Shown here in pieces: positions 1-9,200 of a stretch of 64,000 nt of DNA (positions are counted from its first letter, which is position 1; each line of letters starts with the position of its first letter). This stretch comes from CAYNLG01 sp964397995 (lineage in GTDB: Bacteria; Planctomycetota; Phycisphaerae; FEN-1346): assembly GCA_964397995.1 (NCBI GenBank), contig CAYNLG010000009.1, positions 1 through 64,000 on the forward strand, read 5' to 3'. The notes under the pieces are model-generated. The model had not been told where the DNA came from, made no database searches, and worked only from the letters and a program-made list of their open reading frames with translations. Position numbers and translations under genes: made by a program.

Positions 1-112
1 TATCCGGAGACGATTCCACCTTAAAGCAGCGCCCAGTTTGCGGGGACAAGCTCACGGTGCAGACCTACGGTGCCGAGGCGGCGTGCGTACTAGGGTAGGT
101 GGCCTTGTCTAC

Positions 113-141
113 TTGCGGATCAGCGCTACGGGGGCTATGGT
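113..141 (+). promoter_or_regulatory. Weak candidate promoter upstream of the first element gene
   Basis: TTGCGG (113-118), 17 nt, TATGGT (136-141), about 60 nt before the GTG at 201. Only the first half of the -35 matches well. The rest of 1-200 shows no supportable gene. Confidence 0.25.
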
Positions 142-200
142 AGACGGTCAGGGCACGGGCCGTAGCCAGCGCGGGGCCGCTGGCAATCAAGGAGCAACCC

Positions 201-1229
201 GTGACGCATAGCAGAGCGCTGGCGACTGAGACTCGGAAGGCCCTGGCCCTCATCGCCGGTGACATCGCCGCGGTGTTCCGAACACGAGCGGGACAGGCGG
301 CGCTGGAGAGCTGGAAACAGGCGTACGCCGACGAAGCCAAGGACGCCCCAGAAGGGGTCGACAGGTCAGAAGAACGCGTGGCCAAGATGGTGGCTTCGCT
401 GGAGAAACGCACCGGGCCGCACTGTCTTCGCCGCGCTGCTCTCTGTCTTGCGGCCGTGCACGACCTCGTTCTGGACGAGGCCGAGCCCCTGTTCGTGCCC
501 AAGGCCCGGCGCCTTAAGCCCCTTTGGGCCAATGTGAGCTTCGCCGTCCTCAGATTTGCCCGCAGCAAGACCCCGCAAGAAATCGCGGGAACCTTCATGT
601 CGAACCTGGCCGCGGTTCGGGCCGCTGTCTCCGATGAGGGGGGACAGGACGGGGCGCAGGAGGAGTCGGAACCCAAGCCTCGCGTGAAGCGGGATGTCGC
701 TTTGCCGCTGATACTCGACCATCTCAAGCGTCGGCCGCATGACACGGCCAAAGAGGTGGCCTCTGCTGTCGGCTGTAGCGTCGGCACAGTTGCTGAATCG
801 CCTGCTTGGCGGGAGAACCAGAAGAGACTGAAGCAGGCCAAGCTGGAGAGGCGGGACCCAAAGGCGATCAAGCTGGATGAGCGTGCGTGCAAGGGCCTCA
901 ATGCGGCCGGTCTCGACCCCGGACGTCAGAAGTCCGAGGCCAGGAGGCAGGAAGAGGCGCACGACAAAGAGATCGACGAGCGCGAAAGGGCACTGCACGA
1001 ACGCATCGGTGAGTACCAGAAGGGCCATCCGGACGCCACATCTCAAGAGGTCGCAAAGGCCGTGGGCTGCACGGCTGGCGAGGTGGAACGGCGCGCGGCC
1101 ACGTTGGAGCAACTTGCGAAGGAACAGACTGAGAGTGCGCGCAAGGACGGGGGCGGCCGTTTGGCTGGCGAATCCGACGCGGAACTGGACCAGAAGCAGC
1201 TCAGAAAGTGGGTCAAGGAGAAGCCGTAG
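201..1229 (+). CDS. Hypothetical element protein with two HTH-like repeats
   Basis: 342 residues, starting with GTG behind a good AAGGAG (189-194, 6 nt spacing). I do not recognise the family. The N-terminal half is helical and basic. Two internally similar segments follow, around residues 175-205 (HDTAKEVASAVGCSVGTV) and 275-300 (DATSQEVAKAVGCTAGEV). Each resembles a helix-turn-helix with a Gly-Cys turn. The segment between them and the C-terminus are rich in Lys, Glu and Arg, so a coiled coil is likely. Two tandem DNA-binding units suggest a cytoplasmic regulator or structural DNA-binding protein of the element. Base composition is less GC-rich than the chromosomal genes, consistent with transfer. 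It is followed by a 22-bp palindrome and a terminator. Confidence 0.7.
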   Translation: MTHSRALATETRKALALIAGDIAAVFRTRAGQAALESWKQAYADEAKDAPEGVDRSEERVAKMVASLEKRTGPHCLRRAALCLAAVHDLVLDEAEPLFVPKARRLKPLWANVSFAVLRFARSKTPQEIAGTFMSNLAAVRAAVSDEGGQDGAQEESEPKPRVKRDVALPLILDHLKRRPHDTAKEVASAVGCSVGTVAESPAWRENQKRLKQAKLERRDPKAIKLDERACKGLNAAGLDPGRQKSEARRQEEAHDKEIDERERALHERIGEYQKGHPDATSQEVAKAVGCTAGEVERRAATLEQLAKEQTESARKDGGGRLAGESDAELDQKQLRKWVKEKP

Positions 1230-1235
1230 CCCCGC

Positions 1236-1257
1236 CGTTCATGAATATTCATGAACG
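1236..1257. repeat. Perfect 22-bp AT-rich palindrome
   Basis: The half-site CGTTCATGAAT is followed immediately by its exact reverse complement, with no spacer. It lies 7 nt after the stop of the preceding gene and just before its terminator. Such an AT-rich perfect dyad stands out in this GC-rich DNA and could bind a dimeric regulator or relate to element replication. A partial echo (CCATGAAT) occurs near 1305. Confidence 0.8.
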
Positions 1258-1263
1258 CCGAAT

Positions 1264-1295
1264 CGCCCCCGGCGCTATCGCCAGGGGCGTTTTTT
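1264..1295 (+). terminator. Rho-independent terminator
   Basis: CGCCCC plus GGCG pair with CGCC plus GGGGCG around a CTAT loop, with single mismatched C and A. A run of six T follows (1290-1295). It ends the transcript of the hypothetical gene at 201-1229. Confidence 0.85.
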
Positions 1296-1323
1296 GCGCC
1301 ATTCCATGAATCTGCGGACGGTG

Positions 1324-1351
1324 GTGACGGGGGAATGATCCCCCGCGTCAC
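1324..1351 (+). promoter_or_regulatory. Stem-loop directly upstream of the HTH operon start
   Basis: GTGACG/CGTCAC and GGGGA/TCCCC pair around a short loop with a small CG bulge. It abuts the GGAGG ribosome-binding site at 1352-1356. It has no T-run and so may act on translation or as an operator. Function unknown. Confidence 0.4.
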
Positions 1352-1365
1352 GGAGGGTGCAGATC

Positions 1366-1593
1366 ATGGGAACGCGTCCGCCCAGCTTGGTTACTGTGGG
1401 TGTCATGGCCACCGAACTCGGGACCTCGGTGGACCGGGTGTGCCGCATCCTGCGCACGCGGTCGCACATCAGGCCCCGTGCCTACGCGGGGCACGTGCGG
1501 CTCTTCGACAACAGCGCGATCGCCCAGGTGCGGCACGAGCTGACCGCCATCGACGCACGGCGCGCGGCCCGGGAGGGAGGTGAGGCCACATGA
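1366..1593 (+). CDS. Small MerR/excisionase-like HTH protein
   Basis: 75 residues from the ATG at 1366, chosen because GGAGG (1352-1356) sits 9 nt upstream; the GTG at 1357 would overlap that site. The pattern VTVGVMATELGTSVDRVCRIL, with one residue trimmed at either end, is a winged-HTH recognition unit of the kind seen in MerR-like and excisionase proteins. It is followed by a strand-like segment ending in RLFD and a C-terminal helix. It probably binds element DNA. First gene of a run linked by ATGA overlaps (1590-1593, 1805-1808, 2167-2170), so it should be co-transcribed and translationally coupled with the next three genes. Confidence 0.6.
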   Translation: MGTRPPSLVTVGVMATELGTSVDRVCRILRTRSHIRPRAYAGHVRLFDNSAIAQVRHELTAIDARRAAREGGEAT

Positions 1594-1808
1594 CCGCCAC
1601 GAGCCCCCTGAAGGCGTGCCGGGAGAAATGCATGGACTGTTGCTGCGGCTCGTATCGTGCTGTGGGATTCTGCCCGGCGACGAAGTGTGCTTTGTGGCCG
1701 TTCCGATTCGGGATGATGCCCAAGACTGCCGCGCGGAAGGTTGGCAAGGACCTCCTCACGCCGGCCACGATGCAGGACGCGCATGTGATGGGGGAGGACG
1801 GCCGATGA
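1590..1808 (+). CDS. Cys-rich small phage-type protein
   Basis: 72 residues, overlapping the preceding gene by ATGA. The core is CREKCMDCCCGS, then FCPATKCALWPFRFG. I recall this CxxC...C...C-LWPYRFG pattern from many prophage and ICE hypothetical proteins. The Cys arrangement (about six Cys within 30 residues) suggests one zinc site. No enzymatic role is known to me. Tight coupling to both HTH genes supports it being a real gene of the element's early region. Confidence 0.65.
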   Translation: MTATSPLKACREKCMDCCCGSYRAVGFCPATKCALWPFRFGMMPKTAARKVGKDLLTPATMQDAHVMGEDGR

Positions 1809-2170
1809 CCGCTTACGACGACAGAATCTCGCCGCCGGCCTCTACCCCCAGGGAGGGGACAGCTTCCGAAAACCCCCTGTCAGGAGCGGGAGTTACGGCG
1901 CCAGGCGCCGCCTCAGGGGCCAGCGCGACGCCGCCGGCCTCCGCAGGGGAGACGCCGGCGCCGCTGCTCCTCAGCGCCACGCAGGCCGCGCGGACGCTCG
2001 GCGTCAGCCGATCGCATTTCTACGCGCTCCACGACTCGGCGCGCGTCCCGTCCCCGGTCCGGCTGGGAAGCAGAGTGCTCTGGCGGCGGGACGACCTGGC
2101 GCGCTGGGTCGAAGCCTGCTGCCCGCCGAGGCACCTGTGGGAGGTGCGGCGCGAAGGGGGGACGCCATGA
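1805..2170 (+). CDS. AlpA/excisionase-like HTH protein
   Basis: 121 residues, starting at the ATG of the ATGA overlap. Residues 1-55 are a low-complexity Ala/Pro/Ser/Thr region. The C-terminal half holds SATQAARTLGVSRSHFYALH, an HTH of the excisionase/AlpA (HTH_17) type, then LGSRVLWRRDDLARWV, the wing and final helix typical of that family. Likely role: excisionase or activator for the element, working with the integrase downstream. It overlaps the helicase-like ATPase gene by 4 nt. Confidence 0.7.
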   Translation: MTAYDDRISPPASTPREGTASENPLSGAGVTAPGAASGASATPPASAGETPAPLLLSATQAARTLGVSRSHFYALHDSARVPSPVRLGSRVLWRRDDLARWVEACCPPRHLWEVRREGGTP

Positions 2171-3768
2171 CCGCGGAGCCCCGTGACCTGCCGACGGCCG
2201 ATGCCTTGCACGACCAGGATGCCGAACGGGCCGTCCTCGGGGCCATGCTAATCGACCCGGCGGCCTGGCGCCAGGGCCTGGACATGCTCGAGGTGGCTGA
2301 CTTCACCGATCCGCGCCATCGGCAGCTGTTCTCGTGGCTGCCTGGCTTGGCCGAATCTATGGAGCCTGGCGAGCGGCTTGACCTCGTAACCCTCAAGTGT
2401 GCCCTTGCCGCCCACGGCGACCTGCTGGCCGTGGGCGGACAGTCCTACCTGATCCAACTGGCCGACTCCGTGCCGGGCCCCGGCAACCTCCGGGAGTACG
2501 CTCAGATCGTCCGGAAGAAGGCCCTGCGGCGGGCGGCCATAGACGAGGCCGAGGGCCTGGGCCGTGCCCTGGCATCGCCCGACGCCGACCCTGGCCGGCT
2601 GGTCCGAGGGGCGTTGGGACGGCTCCAGTTGCTGGGCGAACGGATGGCCGGCGTGGGCCGACCCCCGCTGGCCGCTGTGCGGCTCTCGGATGTTGAGCCG
2701 GACGAGCTCGCGTGGTTGTGGCCCTGCCGCATCCCGCGCGGGCGCCTGACGGTCCTCGCGGGCGACCCGGGTGTCGGGAAGAGCTTCCTCTCGCTCGACA
2801 TCGCGGCGCGGGTGACGCGCGGCGACGGCTGGCCCGACGGTTCGCCCGGCGACGGGACCCCGGGAACGGTCGTCCTGCTCCAGGCCGAAGACGGCCTGGC
2901 CGACACGGTCCGGCCGCGCCTGGACGCGCTCGGGGCGGACCCGTCCCGGGTGGTGGCGATCCGGGGCGTCGTGACGGCCCCGGACGGTCTGCCCCGCCAG
3001 GTCGACCTCTCGCGCGACGTGGCGGCCCTTCGGCAGACCCTCGATGGCGAGCCCGACGTGCGGCTTGTTGTGATCGACCCGCTCTCGGCGTATCTCGGCG
3101 ACACCGACAGCCACAAGGACGCGGCCGTCCGGGGTGTCCTCGCGCCGCTGGCTGCGCTGGCGGAGGCCCACGGCGCGGCGGTCCTGGCGCTGATGCACCT
3201 AAACAAGCGTGCCGGGGCCAGCGCACTGCACCGCGCGATGGGCAGCGTCGGCTTTACGGCCGCGGCGCGGGCGGGGTGGGTCGTCGTGCCGGACCGCCAG
3301 GATGCCGACCGCCGCGTCCTCGCGGTGCTGAAGATGAACCTGGCCCCGAAGGTGAAAGGCCTCGCGTTCCGCCTTGTGGATGGGGTCGTCCGCTGGGAAG
3401 ACGGTCCCGTCGAGGCCGACGCCGACGCGCTGCTGGCGCCGGTGGAGGGATCGACCGCACCGGCTCTCGATGAGGCAAAGTCGTGGCTCCGAGCCCAGCT
3501 CGCGGACGGGCCGGTGCTGGTGAAGGACCTTCAGGCGAAGGCCGAGGCCGACGGCGTGGCCTGGGGGACCGTCCGGCGGGCTAAGGTTGCACTGCATGTG
3601 GAAGCGCGGAAGATGGGCTTCGGGCGCGGCTCTTGGCGGTGGGCGATGCCCGATGAAAGGCGCGCAACCAAAGGCGAAGGGGCGCAAGCGCAGGGCGTGA
3701 GCGCCAATGCCGAGGATGCGCACCTATGCGGGACCCCGAAGGGCGAGGCGGCGAATGTTCTCATTTGA
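2167..3768 (+). CDS. DnaB-N-domain/RepA-type AAA ATPase fusion, element replication helicase
   Basis: 533 residues from the ATGA-coupled ATG. Residues about 12-120 resemble the N-terminal domain of replicative DnaB (DQDAERAVLGAML ... DPRHRQLF ... GGQSYLIQLAD ... YAQIVRKKALRR). A RecA-fold ATPase of the RepA/AAA_25 type follows: Walker A GDPGVGKSF (199-207), Walker B RLVVIDPL (about 299-306), and LALMHLNK as a sensor-like motif. The C-terminal part contains an HTH-like segment (VKDLQAKAEADGVAWGTVRRAK), common after RepA-like ATPases in prophages. It probably unwinds or loads at the element origin. The -35 of the downstream xre promoter lies inside its stop region. Confidence 0.8.
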   Translation: MTAEPRDLPTADALHDQDAERAVLGAMLIDPAAWRQGLDMLEVADFTDPRHRQLFSWLPGLAESMEPGERLDLVTLKCALAAHGDLLAVGGQSYLIQLADSVPGPGNLREYAQIVRKKALRRAAIDEAEGLGRALASPDADPGRLVRGALGRLQLLGERMAGVGRPPLAAVRLSDVEPDELAWLWPCRIPRGRLTVLAGDPGVGKSFLSLDIAARVTRGDGWPDGSPGDGTPGTVVLLQAEDGLADTVRPRLDALGADPSRVVAIRGVVTAPDGLPRQVDLSRDVAALRQTLDGEPDVRLVVIDPLSAYLGDTDSHKDAAVRGVLAPLAALAEAHGAAVLALMHLNKRAGASALHRAMGSVGFTAAARAGWVVVPDRQDADRRVLAVLKMNLAPKVKGLAFRLVDGVVRWEDGPVEADADALLAPVEGSTAPALDEAKSWLRAQLADGPVLVKDLQAKAEADGVAWGTVRRAKVALHVEARKMGFGRGSWRWAMPDERRATKGEGAQAQGVSANAEDAHLCGTPKGEAANVLI

Positions 3769-3793
3769 CAAGCATCCGAACGCGTGGTATAGT
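3765..3793 (+). promoter_or_regulatory. Near-consensus sigma70 promoter for the Xre gene, probably leaderless
   Basis: TTGACA (3765-3770), 17 nt, TATAGT (3788-3793). The ATG of the next gene is at 3802, only 8 nt past the -10, so transcription should start at or within a base or two of the start codon. No ribosome-binding site fits in between. Confidence 0.8.
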
Positions 3794-3801
3794 GGTGTGC
3801 G

Positions 3802-4026
3802 ATGAGCGCCCCGCCGGACATCCAGGAGCAGTTGCGGCAGGCCATCCTGGAGGCCCCGTTCTCCCGGTACCGGTTGTCGCAGATGGCGGGTGTCTCGCAG
3901 GGCCAGCTCTCGCACTTCGTGAACCGGGACCGCAGCATCACGATGGGCACGGCCGCCAAGCTGGCGGCGGCCCTGGGGCTCTCGCTGGTGCCCCGGGGGC
4001 GGTCCCCGAGCAGCGAGGAGGCGTAG
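3802..4026 (+). CDS. Xre/Cro-type HTH regulator
   Basis: 74 residues, essentially one lambda-repressor-like HTH domain: SRYRLSQMAGVSQGQLSHF is helices 2-3, followed by RDRSITMGTAAKLAAALGLSL. It likely controls the element, perhaps integrase or the HTH operon. A consensus promoter lies immediately upstream and the mRNA appears leaderless. The stop is 3 nt before the integrase start at 4030, so the two genes are probably co-transcribed. Confidence 0.8.
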   Translation: MSAPPDIQEQLRQAILEAPFSRYRLSQMAGVSQGQLSHFVNRDRSITMGTAAKLAAALGLSLVPRGRSPSSEEA

Positions 4027-5400
4027 CCGATGCGTGTCTTCAAGCCGACGTACAACGACCGGGGTGGGACGTCAAAGCGGACCTCGCGGTGGCACGTGGA
4101 GTTCCGTGACGCCTGGGGCAAGAAGCGGAAGGCCGCGGCCTTCAAGGACAAGGGCTAGAGCCACGAGTTCGGCAAGAAGGTGGAGAAGCTTGCCGAGTGT
4201 GTGGCCAACGGGGAACCGCCGGACCGGCCGCTTCGGCGGTGGCTGGAAGGGCTCCCGCCGCGGCTCCAGAAGCGCTTGGCCACGGTGGGCCTCCTGGAAG
4301 GGCGGCGGCTGGCGGCGTCGAAGCCGCTGGCGGAGCATCTGGAGGACTGGCGGCAGGCGCTGCTCGACAAGGGCGCGTGCGAACGGCACGCGCAGCAGGT
4401 CTTCTCGCGGGCGGAGCGAACGTTCCGGGCCTGCAGGTTCACCAAGTGGTCCGACCTCTCGGCCAGCGCCGTCATGCGGTACCTCGGCCAGCGGCGCGAG
4501 GGCGCGAAGCCCATCTCGGCCCAGACGTTCAACTTCTACCTGCAGGCCGTCAAGCAGTTCGCCAAGTGGATGGTCCGCGATGGCCGGGCGACCGAGTCGC
4601 CCCTGGCGCACCTGCAGGGCCTCAACGTGCGGACCGACCGGCGACACGACCGGCGGGCCCTGACGGCGGACGAACTGCGGCGGCTCTTCGAGACGACCCC
4701 CGAGCAGGACGAGCGCGGCGGCATGAGCGGCCACGAGCGGGCCATGCTCTACCGGCTGGCGGTCGAAACGGGGTTGCGGCAGAACGAACTCCGGAGTCTG
4801 ACGCGGGCGTCGTTCGACCTGGAGGGCGACCCGCCGACGGTGACGGTCGAGGCGGCCTACAGCAAGCATCGGCGGGACGACACGTTGCCGCTGCGGCCCG
4901 AGGTGGCGGTGGTGCTGAGGGACTTCCTGAGGGAAAGGGCGCCCGCCACGCGGGCGTTCCACGTTCCGAACCGGGACGTCATGCTGCGGGCCTACAAGCA
5001 CGACCTACGGGCGGCGGGCATCGCGTACAAGACCGACGCCGGCTACGCGGACTTCCACGCGTTGCGGCACACCTTCATCACGCTGCTCGCGCAGAGCGGC
5101 GTGCACCCGAAGACGGCCCAGTCGCTGGCGCGGCACTCGACCATCACCCTGACGATGGACCGGTACTCGCACAGCGTCGTCGGGGACCACGCGAGCGCCC
5201 TGGACAGGCTGCCCGACTTCGACCGTCCGAAGGCCGGTGCGGCCCGCGCGACGGGGACGGACGACCGGCCTGTCTTGTCGCAAAACTTGTCGCGATCCGG
5301 CGGGCGCGGGCGGACGGGGGCGGACAGCGGCGGACCGGCAAACGGCGAATATGGGGAGAAATCGAGCAAAACACCCATTAAACAGATATCGACTGCCAGC

Positions 5401-5458
<58 letters not shown>

Positions 5459-5508
5459 GGATTCGGCAGAAGAGCGGCACCCCGCCGGTCCGGCAGCGCG
5501 TCGGCGGC

Positions 5509-5536
5509 TTGCTTAGGGGGGCCCTTCGGGTATACT
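5509..5536 (+). promoter_or_regulatory. Promoter of the LEPR-motif gene
   Basis: TTGCTT (5509-5514), 16 nt, TATACT (5531-5536), about 36 nt before the GTG at 5573. It lies in chromosomal sequence just right of the att site. Confidence 0.6.
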
Positions 5537-5572
5537 TCCGGCACGCACGCCTGCTGCGCCCCGGAGGACGCC

Positions 5573-6280
5573 GTGTTCGACCGCCTGTTCCGAGGTCCCG
5601 TCCTTGAGCCCTTGGAGCCGCGCCTCTTGCTCGATGGCGGGGCGCAGGTCGTGGTCTACCCGGCGCCGCCGGGCAGCCCCATCCCGGAGTCGGCCGCCTA
5701 CGCGGTCACCGTCAACGGCCAGGACCTGGCCGTCTACGCCGACGAAGGGTCGAGCTACATCCTCATCGAGAAAAACCTCCTGCACCACACGTCCAGCGAG
5801 TGCCTGAACCTCCACTACGGCCGGGAGAACGTGGTCCGCAACAACGTCCTGGCCTTCTCGGGACTGGGGGTCGTGTCGCTGAGCGCGGCGGGCGACTGGA
5901 ACTCGATGACGCTCGAGCGGAACATCATTCTCGCCCACGACCGGCCCGTCCTCGTCCCCCGCGACACCGACACGTTGGCCCAGCGTGGCTTCCGCAGCGA
6001 CCTGAACTGTTTCTGGGACCTCGCGGGGGCCGTCTTCGCCGGCGACGAGGTCCGCGACGAGATGGCCCGGGTGACCTGGCGGCGATACGACGTCGACGCC
6101 CTGCGCGCGATAGGCTACGACCGCCACAGCGTGGTCGCCGACCCCGGCTTCGCGGACCCGGCGTCGGGGGACTTCACCCTCCCGGCCGACAGCCCGGCCC
6201 TGGCGGTGGGCTTCGAGCCGTTCACCGCCGCCGGCGTGGGCGTGGGCGAACCGGCGAGCGACGCACGCGCCGGCGCCTGA
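5573..6280 (+). CDS. Truncated LEPR-motif/right-handed beta-helix protein
   Basis: 235 residues from GTG, behind GGAGG (5563-5567). The N-terminus LEPLEPRLLLDG is a motif I associate with large planctomycete surface proteins. After about 55 residues the sequence switches to DEGSSYILIEKNLL and HYGRENVVRNNVLAFSG, and ends with SGDFTLPADSPALAVGF. That is the C-terminal coil region of a right-handed parallel beta-helix (pectate-lyase-like) protein. Family members I recall are several times longer, so the bulk of the helix seems missing between the VNGQ and DEGSS segments. This is probably an in-frame internal deletion, and the product may be non-functional. It sits directly next to the element insertion. 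Confidence 0.6.
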   Translation: MFDRLFRGPVLEPLEPRLLLDGGAQVVVYPAPPGSPIPESAAYAVTVNGQDLAVYADEGSSYILIEKNLLHHTSSECLNLHYGRENVVRNNVLAFSGLGVVSLSAAGDWNSMTLERNIILAHDRPVLVPRDTDTLAQRGFRSDLNCFWDLAGAVFAGDEVRDEMARVTWRRYDVDALRAIGYDRHSVVADPGFADPASGDFTLPADSPALAVGFEPFTAAGVGVGEPASDARAGA

Positions 6281-6286
6281 TCCCCT

Positions 6287-9200
6287 CTACGGTTTCTCGA
6301 GCTCCATCGGGTAGTTCACAAGCGCCGCGACCAGCTCCAGGCACCCGAGGCGACGGATCTCGTCGCCCTCGAGGTATCGGCGACGGAACTCGCGGGCCAT
6401 CTCGGCGCGGAGCGGCTCGGGCGCGGGGCCCATCATGAAACACAGCTCGCGGGCGCCCATCTGCCCGGCCGACCACTTCTCGGGATCGCTCGCCGGGCCC
6501 CACGGCGTGTCCGGATACAGGCCCCGACCGGTCGCGATCCATCGGGCCGAAACGAGCGGCCAGAGGATGTCCCCGCCCCGCCGCCCGCCGCGCTTGACGG
6601 CCCCGCCGGCCATCAGCGACGCCCGGCCGCCTTTCGACGCGACGTCGAAGATGAACGGCATGTCCTGGACCTGACCGGTCGCTTTCCAGCGGGCCTTGGC
6701 GGCCTCGTACTCGCGGACCAGCCACGCGTGCTTCTTCCACAGGGCCGTCGCGTACCCCGCCCGGATGGCCGGAAACCGCGGGTTGACGACCGTCCCCACG
6801 ACCTCGAGCAACAGCCGGTGGACCCCCGGTTCGAGGATCACCACCGTGCCCGACTCGATCCGCCGCCCGTGCAGGAAGACCGTCGACTGCGGGTGGCCGA
6901 AGTGCTGACCCCCGGGGATGCGGACGCACGTCGGTTCGCCGACCTCCAGCGTTGTGTAGAGGAGGCGCCGGCGCCTGGGGTCGCCCGGCGGAAAGAGGTA
7001 TCTCTCCTTCGTGATGCCCGCGAGCCCCCTGAACGCCTTCTCCGAGAGGTGGCGGAAGGTGTAGTCCGCCCCGCCGAATGCGAACGTGTCGCCCGCCTCG
7101 ATCCACGCGCCCTCGCGCCCGCCGAGGTCCGCAAGCACGTCCTCTTCGCCCGGCTCGACGCCACCGGCCCACAGCCACTCGGCCACGAGCCCGCCCGCCT
7201 CGAAAGGAACGGTTCGAGGCGTCGCGTCCCCCGGTGGGGTCTCGGCCTCGAGCGTCACGACCGCCGGCGGCGGGGCGGGCGGACGTTGCAGGCCGAGGCG
7301 GCCCTCCTCCCCGAGCAGCATCAGGGCGTTGGCGCCGGGCACCCCGAGGATGGAACGGCTGACCGCGTACACGCCGACCGGGCCCCACTCGCACGAGAAC
7401 GCCAGCCGCATGTGCCCCGCCGAGGCCAGCACCTGCCGCCGTTCATGCTCGGTGTACTCGGCGAATATCAGGTCCGCGGCGAACGGGTACCGCGCCATCG
7501 GCCCGGGCAGCCGCTCCCCGTGTTCGCCCTGGTACGGCCGCTGGAGCGTGCGCGGCATGATCAGCTCGACGGCCCGCTCGCCGTGGCGACGATCGTCGAA
7601 GACGCGGGCGAGGAACCCGTGACCCGTCGCTTGGTCGGCGCCGGCTTCCCAGTTGTTGACCCAGTCGAGCTTCGTGCGGTACAGGCGCTTGCCGGACGCC
7701 ATCCGCGCCATTAGCGCCCGGAAGATCTCGCGGCCCACCGGCGTCCGGGTCCGCGCGCGGAGCTGGGCCACGTGGTGCGTGCGGAACAGCAGCCGCGGGT
7801 GCTCGTCGGGCGCCAGCGGCGGCACGTCGCCCGTGTCCCATGACGTCGGCCAGCCCGTGACCGTGGCGGGGCCTTCGCGCGGCTCGTCGTTGCACGTGCC
7901 GGTGAACCGGGCCGTCAGGCCCTTGTCCGAAGACCGCAGCTCGATCGTATATTCCGCGTAGGCCGCGTGCCGCCACAGGTCGCTGCCAAGCAGTATCTCC
8001 ACGCGCAGCTTCGCCGGGTCGCCCGCCTCCCAGCCGATCACCCGGCCGCGATGGTTCCGCTTGTTGAACTTGACGGCGAACGCGTGGAAGTCCTCCTCCC
8101 ACTCGCCGCCGCGCCGCGAGAACACCAGCAGCAGCGGGAACGCCCCCGAGTGATCCGGCCGGTCCGACCAGGTGATGCCGCCGTCGAGCTCGATGTGCAC
8201 CACGCCGTCATCGGGCAGCGTCTCGATCCGCGTCCCCGGCCGGGCGACGTCCACCGGCCGGCCGCCGATCCGCGTCCACGCCTCGGGACCGGGCTCGCCG
8301 CCGGGGAGGTCCGGCTCGGGCGCAGGGGTCGGCGGGGCTCGGCCGGTCCGCGACTCGATGGCCCGGCGGGCCTCGCCGACCGCCTCGTCCATCCCGGGCG
8401 CGCCCTGGCTGAGCGCGCGGCTGAGGGCCTCGGCGGTATCGGCTGAAGCGTCGCCGACGGCCCCGAGGACGGTGACCCAGGCCTTGAGCTCCTCGGGGTC
8501 GGGGTAGATCCGCCACGCCAGCAGCCCCTCGGCGACGGCCGGCCCCGCCGCCGGCCCGATCCGCGCGATCGCCGCCCGCGCCGCCGCCTCGGCCGCCTGG
8601 CCGCGCTCCTCATACACGGTCTCCTCGACGAGGACGGGCGCGGCCTCCGGCCCCATGGCGGCGAGCGTCGAGACAACCATCTCGCGCAGGCGCTCCGGCG
8701 GGTCGTCCCGCCGGCGCTGCCGCCCGCCCTCAAGCAGGTTCAGCAACGCCGGCGCCTGGTCGGCCGTCGCCACCAGGGCCATCATCCGGCCGAGGTCCAG
8801 CCGGTCGTCCTCGGACTCGATCGCACTGCAGTGCCGCAGCGCCAGCGGCGCCAGGTCCCCCTGTCGCGCCTGCACCTGTGCCTTGGCCGACGAGGCGATC
8901 GACGTCTCCGTATCGCCCAGCGCCGCGAGCAGCGCCCCGTACGCCGCCGACGCCCGCTGCATCGCGGCCTCCTCGACCGCCGCGGCGCGGACTGCCGAAT
9001 CCGCGTCTCGGGCGGCGTCGGCCAGCGCCTCGGCGAGGTCGGGGTCGGCGCTGTCGTCGGGCAGTGCCCGGACGGCTGCCGCACGAACCGCGGGACCGGC
9101 GTCGTGGAGCAGCGCGCCCAGTCCCTCCGGGCACAATCGCGCCCCCAGCGCCCCCAGCCCGCGCGCCGCCGCAAGGCGAACGCCCGCGTCGGGGTCCTCG

